DNA of 64,000 bases from Candidatus Flexicrinis proximus (GTDB taxonomy: Bacteria; Chloroflexota; Anaerolineae; Aggregatilineales; Phototrophicaceae): NCBI GenBank assembly GCA_016712885.1, contig JADJQF010000011.1, forward strand, positions 421,065 through 485,064. Reading direction: 5' to 3'. The notes under the pieces were generated by a model. That model was not told the origin of the DNA. It searched no databases and was given only the letters and a program-made list of their open reading frames with translations. Each line of letters starts with the position of its first letter. Positions within the stretch are counted from its first letter, which is position 1. This document shows positions 54,040 to 63,830 of the stretch, piece by piece. The translations under genes were made by a program, and so were the position numbers.

Positions 54040-56713
54040 CAGACCGGACCCCGACGCACTCCTTGCCGCAATCCAGCGCGAAGAGAACCGCCAACAGCGC
54101 GGCAAGCTCAAGATATTCTTCGGGATGGCGGCGGGTGTCGGCAAGACCTACGCGATGCTGCAGGCGGCGCGCGAACGCAAAGACGAAGGTGTCGATGTGG
54201 TTGTGGGCTATATCGAGACTCACAAGCGCGTTGATACCGAAGAAATGGCGCGAGGCCTGGAGGTGATCCCGCGCAAGGCGCCGAATACCGCAGTGCGATA
54301 CTGGAAGAAATGGACCTTGATGCCCGTGATGGCGCGCGCAAGCCCACACTGGTGCTGGTGGACGAACTCGCCCATACCAATGCCCCCGGAGTGCGGCACG
54401 TCAAGCGCTATCAGGACGTGAAGGAACTGCTTGACGCGGGGATCAGCGTCTATACGACCGTCAACGTCCAGCACTTCGAAAGCCGCGCAGACACCGTGCG
54501 ACAGATCACCGGCGTGAGCGTACAAGAACGACTGCCAGACTCAATTCTCGACCTTGCCGACGAAATCGAATTGATTGACCTTTCGCCTGAAGACCTCCGC
54601 AAACGGCTCGCCGACGGCAAGGTCTACACGTCAGATCGGGCGGATAAGGCAGCGCAGAATTTCTTCCGCGTTGGCAACCTGACGGCATTACGTGAGATGG
54701 CGCTGCGCCTCACCGCCGAGCGCGTCGACCACCAGCTTCAGGATTACATGCAGGTCAAGCGCATCAGCGGGCCGTGGAAATCAGGCGAGCGCCTGCTAGT
54801 GGCAGTCGGTCCCAGTCCGTTCGCGGAAATCCTTGTCCGCTGGGCGCGGCGCATGTCATATAACCTCGAAGCAGCATGGCTGGCCGCGTATATCAAGACC
54901 AGCACCCCCCTCTCACCGGCGGCGGAAAAACAGCTTGCCGCAAATCTGACGCTGGCAAGATCGCTGGGGGCTGAGGTCGTGACGACCGCTGGAACAACAT
55001 CCCGGAAGGCCTGCTGCGATTGGCCCGGCAGCGAAATGTGACGCAAATCGTGGTCGGCAAAACCCAGCATAACCGGCTGAAAAATATCCTCCGCGGCGGC
55101 TCGCCGACCGAACGCCTGATCCGTGCTTCCGGCGATATCGATGTCGTGGTCGTCAGCGCAGAAGACCACGTTCCGCAGCCGTCCCGTGTTAGCCTGCCAC
55201 CGATTGCCCGTCATTCGACATGGCGACAATACGCGCTGTCAGTCGGCATTATTGCTGCCGTAACCGCAGCCGACTTATTTGCACCGCCATGGTTCAGTTA
55301 CCTGGCTGTCGGCCTGACCGAACTTTTCGCGGTACTGCTGATTGCCGTATATATTGGGCGCGGGCCCGCACTGCTCGCTGCCTCACTTAGCGCACTGAGC
55401 TGGAATTTCCTGTTTATCGAGCCGCGACTGACCTTCAGCATTAACCAGTCACAGGATGTCATCCTTTTCGCGCTGTATTTCATCATTGCCCTATATACCG
55501 GAAACCTGACCGCGCGATTGCGGCAGCAAGAACAACAGGCGCGCTATAACAACGAACGGAATCTCGCACTTTACCGGCTCGCGCACGACGTTTCAGCAGC
55601 GGTTGATATGGATGACGTAGTGCGCATTGCCGTTGAGCAGATCGGCCATGCGTTCGACCGGATGTCGGTATGTGGCTTTCGCATGACCGTATACTGGACC
55701 GACTGCCGCATGGTGCCAGCACTCTGGAAGCCAGCGACAAGGAATTCAGTGTTGCATCATGGGCTTTCGATAACGGCAAGTCCGCCGGACGTGGGACCGA
55801 TACTTTGCCGCTGGCAGCAGGGCGTTATTTCCCCTTGATGACCACCCATCCTGCCGTCGGCGTATTGGGTATCCAGCCGCGTGGAAGCGAAGACTTTTCG
55901 TTCGAACAACAGCTCTTGCTCGAAACATTCGTGACACAAATTGCCTTAGCCGTGGAACGCGAGATGCTCGACCAGGCCGCCGAACAGGCCGCCATGCTGG
56001 CAGAATCGGAACGCCTTTATACCACGCTGCTCAACTCCATCAGCCACGAGTTGCGCACGCCCATCACGGCTATCAGTGGACTCGCAAGCAACCTCACCGA
56101 TCCCCAGAGGGCGATATCCGACGAAACCCGCATAGAGGTCGGCGCCGATATTCAGGAGGCCGCCGATCGACTCAACCGCCTCGTTGAAAACCTGCTCGAC
56201 ATGTCTCGTCTCGACAGCGGCCAGCTGCATATCAAGCGGGATTGGTGCGATGTATGCGAACTTTTCGGGAGTGCCGTCAATCGCATGAAAAAGCGACTCA
56301 ACAGCCGTCTGGTAAGTATCGTATGTGCGCCGGGATTGCCGCTAATCCCGCTAGATTTCGTGCTGATCGAGCAGGCGCTCGTCAACCTGATCGATAACGC
56401 ATGTGCCTATACGCCACAGGGTGCGCCGATAACGCTTGCAGCGCGTGTGGAAGAGAACAAGATGTACCTGACCGTAGAAGATCGTGGCCCGGGAATCCCA
56501 CCGGAAAAACTTGATCGTATATTCGACAAGTTCTATCGTATCGATGGTACAGCGACGGGCGGCACAGGCCTCGGTCTATCGATTACGGAAGGCATCGTGA
56601 GTGCGCATGACGGGACAATCCGCGTCGAAAACGCGCTGCAAGGTGGCGCGCGATTCATAATCACTCTGCCACTAAGCGATAAAGCGCCGCAAGTACGAGA
56701 GGCCGATTTATGA
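54032..56713 (+). pseudogene. kdpD: KdpD sensor histidine kinase gene with three frameshifts
   Basis: Order of domains: KdpD Walker-type domain (KIFFGMAAGVGKTYAMLQAA), VLVDELAHTNAPGVRHVKRY and VYTTVNVQHFESRAD, Usp-like domain (RLLVAVGPSPFAEILVRWAR), four membrane helices (GIIAAVTAADLFAPPW, YLAVGLTELFAVLLIAVYIG and others), a GAF region, HisKA (LLNSISHELRTPITAISGLA) and HATPase (NLIDNACAYTPQG, GTGLGLSITEGIV). It is read in four open pieces, 54032-54421, 54310-55041, 55020-55838 and 55670-56713, with frame changes near 54277, 54994 and 55655. Each can be repaired by one base. KdpD senses low potassium or turgor and phosphorylates KdpE. Confidence 0.85.
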
Positions 56714-57399
56714 ACGATGAACGCCAGCGCATCCTGGTCATTGACGACGAAATCCAGATCCGCCGCTTTCTGCGCTTCTCGCTTGAAGCGCACGGCTACC
56801 GTGTCTACGAAACCGAAACCGGGCAGGATGGTTTGCTCAGCACAGCCAAAGTCCGGCCGGATCTGATCATCCTCGACCTGGGACTGCCGGATATGCCAGG
56901 ACATGACGTCTTGCGCAGACTACGCGAGTGGTCCCAGACGCCGGTCATCGTTTTGTCCGTGCACAACACGGACAAGGACAAGGTACTCGCGCTGGACGGC
57001 GGGGCAGACGATTACCTTACAAAGCCCTTCAGTGTCGATGAACTGATGGCGCGTATGCGGACCGCCGTGCGTCACGCGCAGCCTGTGCCCGAAGAGCCGA
57101 TTCTGACTTTCGGAGACGTCCAGATTGATTTCACGCGCCGACTTGTCACAAAACACGGCGAAATTGTGAAACTCACGCCAACCGAATACGCGCTGTTCAA
57201 ACTCATGACTCGCCATGCTGGGCGCGTACTCACTCATCAGCAGATCCTGCGCGAGATTTGGGGGGCCGAATATATCAACGAGACCCATTACTTACGCGTC
57301 TACTTCGCGCAGCTTCGGCAGAAACTCGAAGACAATCCCGCCTTGCCGACGCTGCTCATCACTGAGCCGGGTGTCGGATACCGCCTGATGGTTGAGTAG
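56710..57399 (+). CDS. kdpE: KdpE-type OmpR-family response regulator
   Basis: 229 residues, complete. Receiver: VIDDEIQIRRFLRFSLEAHG, phospho-Asp in LIILDLGLPDMPGHDV, VIVLSVHNTDKDK and DYLTKPFSVDELMARMR. C-terminal winged helix: LTPTEYALFKLMTRHAGRVL, then THQQILREIWG and HYLRVYFAQLRQKLED. ATG overlaps the kdpD stop (ATGA). It would activate kdpABC at a site in the 49219-49632 region. Confidence 0.92.
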   Translation: MNDERQRILVIDDEIQIRRFLRFSLEAHGYRVYETETGQDGLLSTAKVRPDLIILDLGLPDMPGHDVLRRLREWSQTPVIVLSVHNTDKDKVLALDGGADDYLTKPFSVDELMARMRTAVRHAQPVPEEPILTFGDVQIDFTRRLVTKHGEIVKLTPTEYALFKLMTRHAGRVLTHQQILREIWGAEYINETHYLRVYFAQLRQKLEDNPALPTLLITEPGVGYRLMVE

Positions 57400-57459
57400 T
57401 ATCGGGGTTATGGGGTATAGAAGGACGTGTTGCGGTTTTGACATAGTCTTGAATGAAGA

Positions 57460-57476
57460 AAGCCCCGAACGGGCTT
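57460..57476 (+). terminator. Hairpin after kdpE
   Basis: AAGCCC, five-base loop, GGGCTT at 57460-57476, 61 bases after the kdpE stop. Alternative pairing with the AAGCCC at 57485 and a further CGATTG/CAATCG hairpin near 57495 are possible. No run of T follows, so termination is only suggested. Confidence 0.35.
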
Positions 57477-57619
57477 CGACGTAAAGCCCGTCGATTGCGC
57501 CAATCGAAGCAAACGATTTTGGTCTAGTCCCGATAAAGTTGAGTAACAGTGATTCAAGCGGAATGGCGAGCCGGGTCTGACATAGTCGAGACCCGAGTGC
57601 AGCCGCTGCCGGGAACGCT

Positions 57620-57791
57620 TTGAACCGCCGTCCGAGCTGCTGACGCCTGATTAGATCGATCACGTTCGCGGCGCGGGGCTGGGGTTGTTTGCTGGCACGA
57701 GGAACGTCCGCAGGAAATCGCCGCACTGCATGCACTTGGCGTCGATGGAATCTGCTCCGACCAGCCGGAGCTGCTCGTCCCCGGTCGATAG
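57620..57791 (+). pseudogene. 3' remnant of a glycerophosphodiester phosphodiesterase gene
   Basis: Plus strand reads ERFEPPSELLTPD, stop TAG, IDHVRGAGLGLFAGT, then with a one-base shift ERPQEIAALHALGVDGICSD, QPELLVPGR and TAG at 57789. The LGLFAWT...EIAALxALGVDGIxSDxPELL pattern is the C terminus of GDPD enzymes. The upstream part is not recognisable. A decayed gene end is the best reading; the 57400-57620 stretch holds nothing else I can support. Confidence 0.5.
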
Positions 57792-57836
57792 CCCGGTCCC
57801 GGTGGGATAGCGCCGAGCGGAGCGTGTACGGCCAGG

Positions 57837-58243
57837 CTAAAAGTGCAGCGTCAGCCCATCGTGCGCCGGGCACACGGTGCCGCGAAAATCGACCTGCAAC
57901 AGCGACAGCATATCAGGCAGCACGCCGTCCTGCCGCGCCGAGAGATGCGTGATGTAGAGCTGTTCCGGCTGCGGTACTCTCTGCAACAGCGCGTGCAACT
58001 CTTCGGCGCTCGCATGTCCTGCGGTACGCGGCGTTACGTGCATTCCCGACGCACAATCGTGGATCAGGCATAGCGTCGAGTCGGTGATTTGCGCTGCAAT
58101 CCGCTCGTCTGCGCGAGCATCGCCGCTGTAAACAACGCGCGCGCCGCTAACGTGCTCAAGCACCAGGCCAACGGCTGGCGCGCCGTGGTTGACCGGAAAG
58201 CTGCTCATTCGCCACGCGCCGAGGTTGACGCGTATGGGGGTTA
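57837..58243 (-). pseudogene. 3' part of an MBL-fold (RNase Z-like) hydrolase gene cut by an IS element
   Basis: The minus frame is open from the IS border at 58244 to TAG 57837. From ATG 58208 it reads SSFPVNHGAPAVGLVLEHV, VVYSGDARADERIAAQ (Asp metal ligand), LIHDCASGM, HASAEELHALL and LYITHLSARQDG (late His ligand). These are the last metal-binding motifs of RNase Z/arylsulfatase-type metallo-beta-lactamase folds; the HxHxDH motif is missing because the 5' part was removed at the IS junction. Not expected to be functional. Confidence 0.65.
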
Positions 58244-58337
58244 CTGTCCCGCGTCAGCGCTAGTCGGACCAGATGAGGTGCTAAACTAGTAGACACTTTC
58301 AGAACAGATGAGCCATGCAGAACAAGGAGAGAAACCC

Positions 58338-58700
58338 ATGGCCGCATATGAGAAGAGAGTGTCGCCCGAGCAGGTTGTCCGCGCCATCCGCCGCCAGACG
58401 CGGCGCAAGTTCAGCGCAGACGAGAAGATCCGGATTGTGCTGGAGGGACTGCGCGGCGAGGTGAGCATCGCGGATCTGTGCCGTCGCGAGAGCATTCATC
58501 CCAACCAGTACTACACCTGGAGCAAAGAGTTCCTTGAGGCGGGCAAGCAGCGGTTGAAAGGCGACACCGAACGCCAGGCCACCCGCGGTGAAGTCGACGA
58601 CCTGCGCTCGGAGAACGGGCAGCTCAAGCTGGTGGCCGCCGAGCTGCTGCTGGAGAACCGGGTGTTGAAAAAAACGTTGCGCGGCAGCGGCGGGGAGTGA
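58338..58700 (+). CDS. IS3-like transposase OrfA (HTH protein)
   Basis: 120 residues from ATG 58338, with AAGGAG about eight bases upstream (an in-frame ATG at 58308 lies earlier). The helix-turn-helix is KFSADEKIRIVLEGLRGEVS, then IADLCRRESIHPNQYYTWSK, followed by a leucine-zipper-like helix (LRSENGQLKLVAAELLLENR). This matches HTH_Tnp_1 proteins that bind IS ends. Its TGA overlaps the GTG of orfB (GTGA). Confidence 0.85.
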   Translation: MAAYEKRVSPEQVVRAIRRQTRRKFSADEKIRIVLEGLRGEVSIADLCRRESIHPNQYYTWSKEFLEAGKQRLKGDTERQATRGEVDDLRSENGQLKLVAAELLLENRVLKKTLRGSGGE

Positions 58701-59701
58701 AGCCCATGGGCGAGGCAACCCGTTACTCCGCCAGCGAAAAGCTGGAGATCCTGCAGTTGGTGTGGGAGTCGAACCTGTCGGTGCGCCACGCCGTGCGGCA
58801 GATTGGCATTTCGCGCGCCACCTACTACGAGTGGCTGGACCGCTACCAGCACGGCGGCCTGGCAGGGCTGGAGAACCGCCGTCCGCTGGCCAGACGGGTC
58901 TGGAACCGTCTCGACGCGGCGCAGCAGGCCGAAGTGTTGTCCACCGCCCGCGCATACCCCGACCGCTCGGCGCGCGAACTGGCGGCACTGGTGACCGACA
59001 AAGGAGAGTTCTTCGTCTCGGAAAGCACAGTGCTGCGCTTGCTGAAAGCACATGACCTGCTGGTCCGCCAGCCGTACATCCTGCTCAAAGCGGCCGAGAA
59101 ATACCACACGCCCACCACCCGCATCCACCAGCTGTGGCAGACCGACTTCACCTATTTTCACATCCAGCACTGGGGCTGGTATTACCTGCAGACCGTCATG
59201 GACGACTACTCGCGTTTCGTGCTCGGTTGGCGGCTGTGCGCGGATATGACCCATGCCTCGGCCATCCAGACGCTCGACCTGGCCCGCCAGTTCGCCCAGA
59301 TTGAGCAGGTACGAGTGGGTATGAAACCGCGGTTGCTGACCGACAACGGCAGCTCGTTCCTGCACGCGAAGTTCGAGGCGTATCTGAAGCGTGCGCAGAT
59401 TGACCATATCCGGACCGCCCCGCACCATCCGATGACCCAAGGCAAGATCGAACGGTTCCACCTGTCGAGCAAGAACCGGCTGCTGCTGAACATCTACGCG
59501 ACGCCCGAGCGGCTGGAGCTCGCGATTGGCGAGTGGATCGAGCACTACAACCATGCCCGCTACCATGAGGCACTGCACAACGTCACGCCCGCCGACGTGT
59601 ACTATGGCCGTCAGCCACAGATCCTGTCTCAACGCCAGCAGTTCAAGCTCGCCACAATCGCCCGCCGAAAAGCGCTTGTCACAGCGCCCGTCGCGGAGTA
59701 G
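58697..59701 (+). CDS. IS3/IS481-like transposase OrfB (integrase core)
   Basis: About 334 residues from GTG 58697, or ATG 58706 with GGGGAG upstream. An N-terminal HTH (NLSVRHAVRQIGISRATYYE) is followed by the rve integrase core: catalytic Asp in LWQTDFTYFHI, Asp in RLLTDNGSSF and Glu in MTQGKIERFH. All three DDE residues are present, so the enzyme looks active. The orfA-orfB junction is a four-base overlap rather than an IS3-type slippery frameshift. Confidence 0.87.
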   Translation: MKPMGEATRYSASEKLEILQLVWESNLSVRHAVRQIGISRATYYEWLDRYQHGGLAGLENRRPLARRVWNRLDAAQQAEVLSTARAYPDRSARELAALVTDKGEFFVSESTVLRLLKAHDLLVRQPYILLKAAEKYHTPTTRIHQLWQTDFTYFHIQHWGWYYLQTVMDDYSRFVLGWRLCADMTHASAIQTLDLARQFAQIEQVRVGMKPRLLTDNGSSFLHAKFEAYLKRAQIDHIRTAPHHPMTQGKIERFHLSSKNRLLLNIYATPERLELAIGEWIEHYNHARYHEALHNVTPADVYYGRQPQILSQRQQFKLATIARRKALVTAPVAE

Positions 59702-59765
59702 GTTTATGCACCAAAGAGTCTATTCGTTTTTGCCCTATGTGTCCGAAAGGCTCTGACGACGGACA

Positions 59766-60536
59766 AACCTGCACTAGTCCCGGTTGCAGGTCGAGCAAAT
59801 ACTGTGTGACGACGCTGCTGACCGTCTGTGACACACGGTTGCCCAAGCCATCATAGGCATACTCGTGATCACCCATTGACAGCAGGCGATTGGCCCGGTC
59901 ACATGTGTAGGTGTTCGTGCCGTCGTCGGTCATGTTGCCGTTGGCGTCATACACCACGCCGCCGCTGCTGATCTGGTTGAGCTTATTGAACGTGCGCGCC
60001 GACCCATTGTCGTCGGTCAGGTTGCCGGCGACGTCGTACTCATAGGGGAACGTTGTCACCGGCGTCGAGGCAGTATTCTCCCCTGGAAAATAGTCGGCAT
60101 CGAGCACGCGCGAGGCCGCGTCGTAGGTGTAGCCGATGGTCTGAAGCGTGTACTCAGCGTCCACTGAGAGCTGCTTGAAGCGCATGACATGGCCGCTCGA
60201 TGCCGAGCCTTTGTCGGCACGGTTGTTGACTTGCAGCGTGAACGGACCATCGTTCGACAGTGGGATCGGATAACGCGCTCGCGGCGCTGGCGGCATAGCC
60301 GTTGAAGCTCTGCCACAGCGATCCGCCGACATACACATCATACAGACCGTGATCCGGCCCTTCGCCCATCGTTAACTCGACGTCGCTGTTGCCCGCGAAC
60401 GTCAAACGGAACGAGGCATACGGCTGCTCGGTGACGTGGAAGCCGCTGGCGGTCGTCCAGTCGCCGGCATAGTACACCGCGTCATCGCTCTGATCGATAA
60501 CGGTCGTGCCGCTGCCCGGATGCCGCTATACCGCAA
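59766..60536 (-). pseudogene. RHS-repeat core fragment truncated by the IS (copy 1)
   Basis: Minus strand reads VIDQSDDAVYYAGDW, FRLTFAGNSDVELTMGEG, YVGGSLWQSFNGYAAS, LQVNNRADKGSASSGH, YTYDAASRVLDADYFPG, YDVAGNLTDDNGSARTFNKL, YDANGNMTDDGTNTYTCD and YLLDLQPGL, then the IS. YDxxGN and RVLxAD-type YD repeats define RHS proteins. A frameshift near 60280 comes from two single-base deletions visible by comparison with copy 2 (60954). Both ends are missing, so it is a displaced core segment. Confidence 0.75.
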
Positions 60537-60583
60537 TCGTGTGTGTGCAGTTGTGTGGTAAAGTCAACAGCAATTGCGTAGGT

Positions 60584-60931
60584 CTACGAAGTTCTTGTTG
60601 AAGGCTTATTCATCAAGAATGAAACGAGCGTCTGTCCTTTACGTTGCCTAAAAATCAAAATTGCTAAAATTGTAGATAAAGAAATTCCTATCAAGATGCC
60701 TACAAATATGGAGATCTGCAACCATTCAACAGATATGCGCGAAAATAGATAGATTAAAGCGACCCACGCGTAAGCAAGGCAAAGCAATCGCATATTTCGG
60801 ATGCCAAGAAAGTCAACGATCCATTGTTTATCGGTGACTCTCCATAACCACATCCACTCGAAACTGCTGCAGCAAAGTAAAAAAACAGCAGTCAGTCCAA
60901 AAATCACTGCAACAAGAGAAGCCCCGTTCAC
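60584..60931 (-). CDS. Small AT-rich three-helix membrane protein, candidate immunity protein
   Basis: 115 residues. Helices: LVAVIFGLTAVFLLCCSSF, NMRLLCLAYAWVALIYLFS and ISIFVGILIGISLSTILAIL, with a basic tail (FRQRKGQ). AT-rich unlike the RHS core. It lies 22 bases after the end of an RHS protein with a variable C terminus, the usual place of an immunity gene in polymorphic toxin systems. Family not recognised; the immunity role rests on position and base composition. Confidence 0.6.
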   Translation of the reverse strand: MNGASLVAVIFGLTAVFLLCCSSFEWMWLWRVTDKQWIVDFLGIRNMRLLCLAYAWVALIYLFSRISVEWLQISIFVGILIGISLSTILAILIFRQRKGQTLVSFLMNKPSTRTS

Positions 60932-60953
60932 TTATGACCTCATCTAGAACTAA

Positions 60954-62645
60954 TCACGGCCACCAAGGTACAGCATCAGGGATATATTCGCAACTGCATC
61001 CTCTAGCTTGGTATTCTCGTTCGAAGTCAATAGCCTTTGCTTCTGCATTTTGGATCGCTTGCATACGAGCAAAATAGAATGGTGAAAAATAGTTGTTCCA
61101 ACTGGCTTCTCCAATATTTACTGGTGAAGCTGCACCTGAAAGTATATCCTCACGTAGTTCTGCAATATTGACAGTACAAGTTGCCGGGTTTCGATATGAC
61201 TTACGATCACCTTGAGGCCAAGAATATGTGAACCATTCCCCAAAATCTGCGGGAATCAAGCTGATGCCTACCGAACCATAGGCTGTATTCCCTTCTACAG
61301 CAGGATAGGATCCAGGATACCCGTAAAAATAGTTTCCCCCAAGACCTAAAATTCCCACGGATCCACCGATAGGTCTCATAGTAAAGTAGCCGCTATACTG
61401 CTGCAAGAATGGTCCTTCCTCCCACGGCTGAACCATTGTAGGAAAATCGGGGACAAAACCTACGACAAATCCTGAATAAGCAGCCTCACCGACCGCAAGT
61501 GGAACCAAAGAACCTTGCCCTGATGACGCGAATGTAGAACGCTGAAAGGTAGCAAAATTATAGACTATTTCTCTACTTATCGTAAGTCCGATCACGGCGC
61601 CAATATTAAAACTAACACCCTCCAGGTAACCATTTATTGCTTCTGCAGGATAGCCTATTTCACCGCTAGGATCTATATAATTGGGAACATTTCCTTGCAC
61701 CCAATTATAGCCATTGAGGCTCATCGGCCTATCAATGGTACCTTCATAGTTGTCAAATGAAATAAACGAATATGACAGCAAACCAAAATAGCGTTGACGA
61801 TTATATTGCACGTCGTTGGCGTCTAGCATCTCACCAGTAAAGCGGAATGGTTGCAAATACATTCCGTAAATGTCACTGGGTATGCCATATGGTTCGTATG
61901 CACCAACTGCGCCAATATCGAATCCCGTCTCAATCTCACCGCGCACGCTGCCGAGGCCGTCTTGCACCGTATCGCGCCAGTCGTCCGCCGTGTTCTGCAT
62001 TGCGTGGATACCGCGCGGGCTGTGAATGTAGCTCTCAGTATCACTGCCAATCATCGCCGAGATGACTGCATCGAGACCCGGCTGGACATCCAGCAAATAC
62101 TGCGTGACGACGCTGCTCATCGTCTGTGAGATTCGATTACCAGCGCCATCATATGAATACTCATGGCCACCCATTGAGAGCAATCTATTGGCGCGATCCC
62201 ACGTATAAGCGTTCGTGCCGTCGTTCGTCATATTGCCGTTGGCGTCGTAAGTCACGCCGCCACTGCTGAGCTGGTTCAGCTTGTTGAACGTGCGCGCCAT
62301 GCCGTTGTTGTCGGTCAGATTGCCGGCGACGTCGTATTCATAAGCGAACGTTGTCACCGGCGTCGAGGCAGTATTCTCCCCCGGATAATAGTCTGCATCC
62401 AGCACGCGCGAGGCAGCATCGTAGGTGTATTGGATCGTCTGGAGCGTGTACTCGGCGTCGACCGAGAGCTGCTTGAAGCGCATCATATGCCCCGACGATG
62501 CAGAGCCTTTGTCGGCGCGGTTGTTGACTTGCAGCGTGAACGGCCCGTCGTTCGACAGCGGGATCGGGATGACACGCTCGCCGGCGCTGGCGGCATAGCC
62601 GTTGAAGCACTGCCACAGCGACCCGCCGATGTACACGTCGTACAG
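60954..62645 (-). CDS. RHS-repeat polymorphic toxin, core plus variable C terminus (5' end lost)
   Basis: The open frame starts at the junction (LYDVYIGGSLWQCF...). Core: YTYDAASRVLDADYYPGENT, YDVAGNLTDNNGMARTF, YDANGNMTNDGTNAYTWDRA, YSYDGAGNRISQ, VQDGLGSVRGEIE, GAYEPYGIPSDIYG, FTGEMLDANDVQYNRQRYFG and the conserved NYIDPSGE end. After residue about 340 an AT-rich, unrelated segment begins (AINGYLEGVSFNIGAVIGLT, REIVYNFATFQR, GGSVGILGLGGNYFYGYPG, KSYRNPATCTVNIAELRED), the presumed toxic or pre-toxin tip. The normal N terminus, signal and wall-spanning parts are missing, so this copy is an orphan cassette. Confidence 0.8.
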   Translation of the reverse strand: MYDVYIGGSLWQCFNGYAASAGERVIPIPLSNDGPFTLQVNNRADKGSASSGHMMRFKQLSVDAEYTLQTIQYTYDAASRVLDADYYPGENTASTPVTTFAYEYDVAGNLTDNNGMARTFNKLNQLSSGGVTYDANGNMTNDGTNAYTWDRANRLLSMGGHEYSYDGAGNRISQTMSSVVTQYLLDVQPGLDAVISAMIGSDTESYIHSPRGIHAMQNTADDWRDTVQDGLGSVRGEIETGFDIGAVGAYEPYGIPSDIYGMYLQPFRFTGEMLDANDVQYNRQRYFGLLSYSFISFDNYEGTIDRPMSLNGYNWVQGNVPNYIDPSGEIGYPAEAINGYLEGVSFNIGAVIGLTISREIVYNFATFQRSTFASSGQGSLVPLAVGEAAYSGFVVGFVPDFPTMVQPWEEGPFLQQYSGYFTMRPIGGSVGILGLGGNYFYGYPGSYPAVEGNTAYGSVGISLIPADFGEWFTYSWPQGDRKSYRNPATCTVNIAELREDILSGAASPVNIGEASWNNYFSPFYFARMQAIQNAEAKAIDFEREYQARGCSCEYIPDAVPWWP

Positions 62646-62664
62646 TTTTTACATTAGATAAGGT

Positions 62665-63030
62665 CTACCACCTCTTGAATAAATCTCTTACACCACGGAA
62701 TAGATTAATTGTGAATTGCAAAGTTAATCCCGAAAACAAGCCAAACAGGAGAAGAAATTTTGAGATATTAACTACGGCATCAATTTCATATTGAATATGT
62801 AAAATCATAAACAATAAGGTGAAAATTAACACGCCGCTGAGGATAAAGATCATTCCTGTAACGAGTGCAGGGAATCCGCTTATTGGAGCTTCGACTATGG
62901 GTCGCCCTCACCAAATTGACCAGCCATAAATCCAATACTGATTGATCTTGTCTTTTACGATCTTTAATCCAATTACAAACAGAATCAATCCAGATAATAA
63001 TATCCAAATTATCTTAAGTTGATCCGACAT
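62665..63030 (-). pseudogene. Small membrane protein with in-frame TGA, candidate immunity gene
   Basis: ATG 63030 starts MSDQLKIIWILLSGLILFVI; TGA at 62908-62910 follows IYGWSIW. The same frame goes on as GRPIVEAPISGFPALVTGMI, then helices LSGVLIFTLLFMILHI and FLLLFGLFSGLTLQFTINLF, to TAG 62665. Without the TGA it is a 121-residue three-helix protein. It is AT-rich and sits between two RHS C-terminal segments, as an immunity gene would. Its ORF after the stop (62665-62853) might start at an internal ATG. Confidence 0.55.
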
Positions 63031-63134
63031 CTTGGTATCCTCAAAATGTTGTTAGCGATCACAGACGCTGTCCGCATATGCAATCCAAAATATTCTAGCA
63101 TAGAGAGCATGGTTTTGCTTTGCTCGAGCTGTTG

Positions 63135-63830
63135 TTATAAAGAAGGGCGAGGTTTTGAGCGGCGTTTGCAACCTCCTCGCACCCAGTTGAGGTATCCAGC
63201 ATACACCAATCCTCCTACAGCTGTAGTAATCGGGCTACCATGCCCATTTTCAAGGTCGTTTCGAAGTTCATCAATCTTAACTTTTCCATCTATCCTGATG
63301 TAAGATTTTCGGTATTGGCCTGTCGGGCCATAAGTTACTTGTTGCGCCCCAGCACTGAATCCTATTCCGCCAGAAATCGCAGTCGTTTGTCCGTAGAGAC
63401 CTTTCAGGAGCGTCGATGGTGAGCGAAAATAACCCAAAGCCCCACCAACCCTCAAAGAATATGCTGCGCTACCAACGAGGAATTCACCGCTATACTGATC
63501 TCGAATTTGAAGTACGGATTAACCCTATCGCAGAGACTCATCATTAACGAAGCTCGCCACATAGCCCACGTAATGCGATAGTGCTGCTCCAAGTCCCGTC
63601 GGCTGAGCAATTGTTCCTAATCCAAAACCGGAAAACGAAAATTCACCGCGCTGAAATGTGGCAAAATCATAGACCATCTCACGCCCAGCCTGACCACCTG
63701 CAAGCCATGCTGACCCACCAATATTCCAGCCTTCCACATAACCATTAGCATCCAATAGGCTAAGCGCTTGAGTCAACCAAGATCCTACTAGCGTTTGATT
63801 AGTTCCGGTAAAATCGTATTCCGGTATGTA
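63135..63830 (-). pseudogene. Second RHS C-terminal (pre-toxin) segment, disrupted
   Basis: Two pieces in different frames: TNQTLVGSWLTQALSLLDAN to YVASFVNDESLR with stop at 63525, and GGALGYFRSPSTLLKGLYGQ to RRSKPRPSL ending at 63135. REMVYDFATFQRGEFSFSGF matches REIVYNFATFQR in the tip of the 60954 protein, IDELRNDLENGHGSPI parallels IAELREDILSGAASPV, and a glycine-rich GGIGFSAGAQQVTYGP stretch also corresponds. So two related but diverged tips occur in one array, this one without its RHS core. Frameshift near 63490. Confidence 0.6.

Larger units (their letters stand above)
58245..59765 (+). mobile_element. Intact IS3-like insertion sequence (1,521 bp)
   Basis: Ends are imperfect inverted repeats of about 26 bases: left TGTCCCGCGTCAGCGC (58245-58260), continuing TAGTCGGACC; right, read inward on minus, TGTCCGTCGTCAGAGC continuing CTTTCGGACA (59765-59740). 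It carries orfA and orfB. The flanks (TTAC left, AACC right) show no target duplication, and the genes on the two sides are different truncated genes, so the element sits at a rearrangement junction. A second, solo left end is at 36120. Confidence 0.82.

Noticed and set aside
57292..57873. A 193-codon minus-strand open frame after kdpE
   Set aside because: It overlaps the end of kdpE antisense and the plus-strand GDPD remnant, and shows no domain pattern.
58697..58700. IS3-type programmed frameshift fusing OrfA and OrfB
   Set aside because: No A-rich slippery run at the junction; OrfB has its own GTG/ATG start, HTH and ribosome-binding site.
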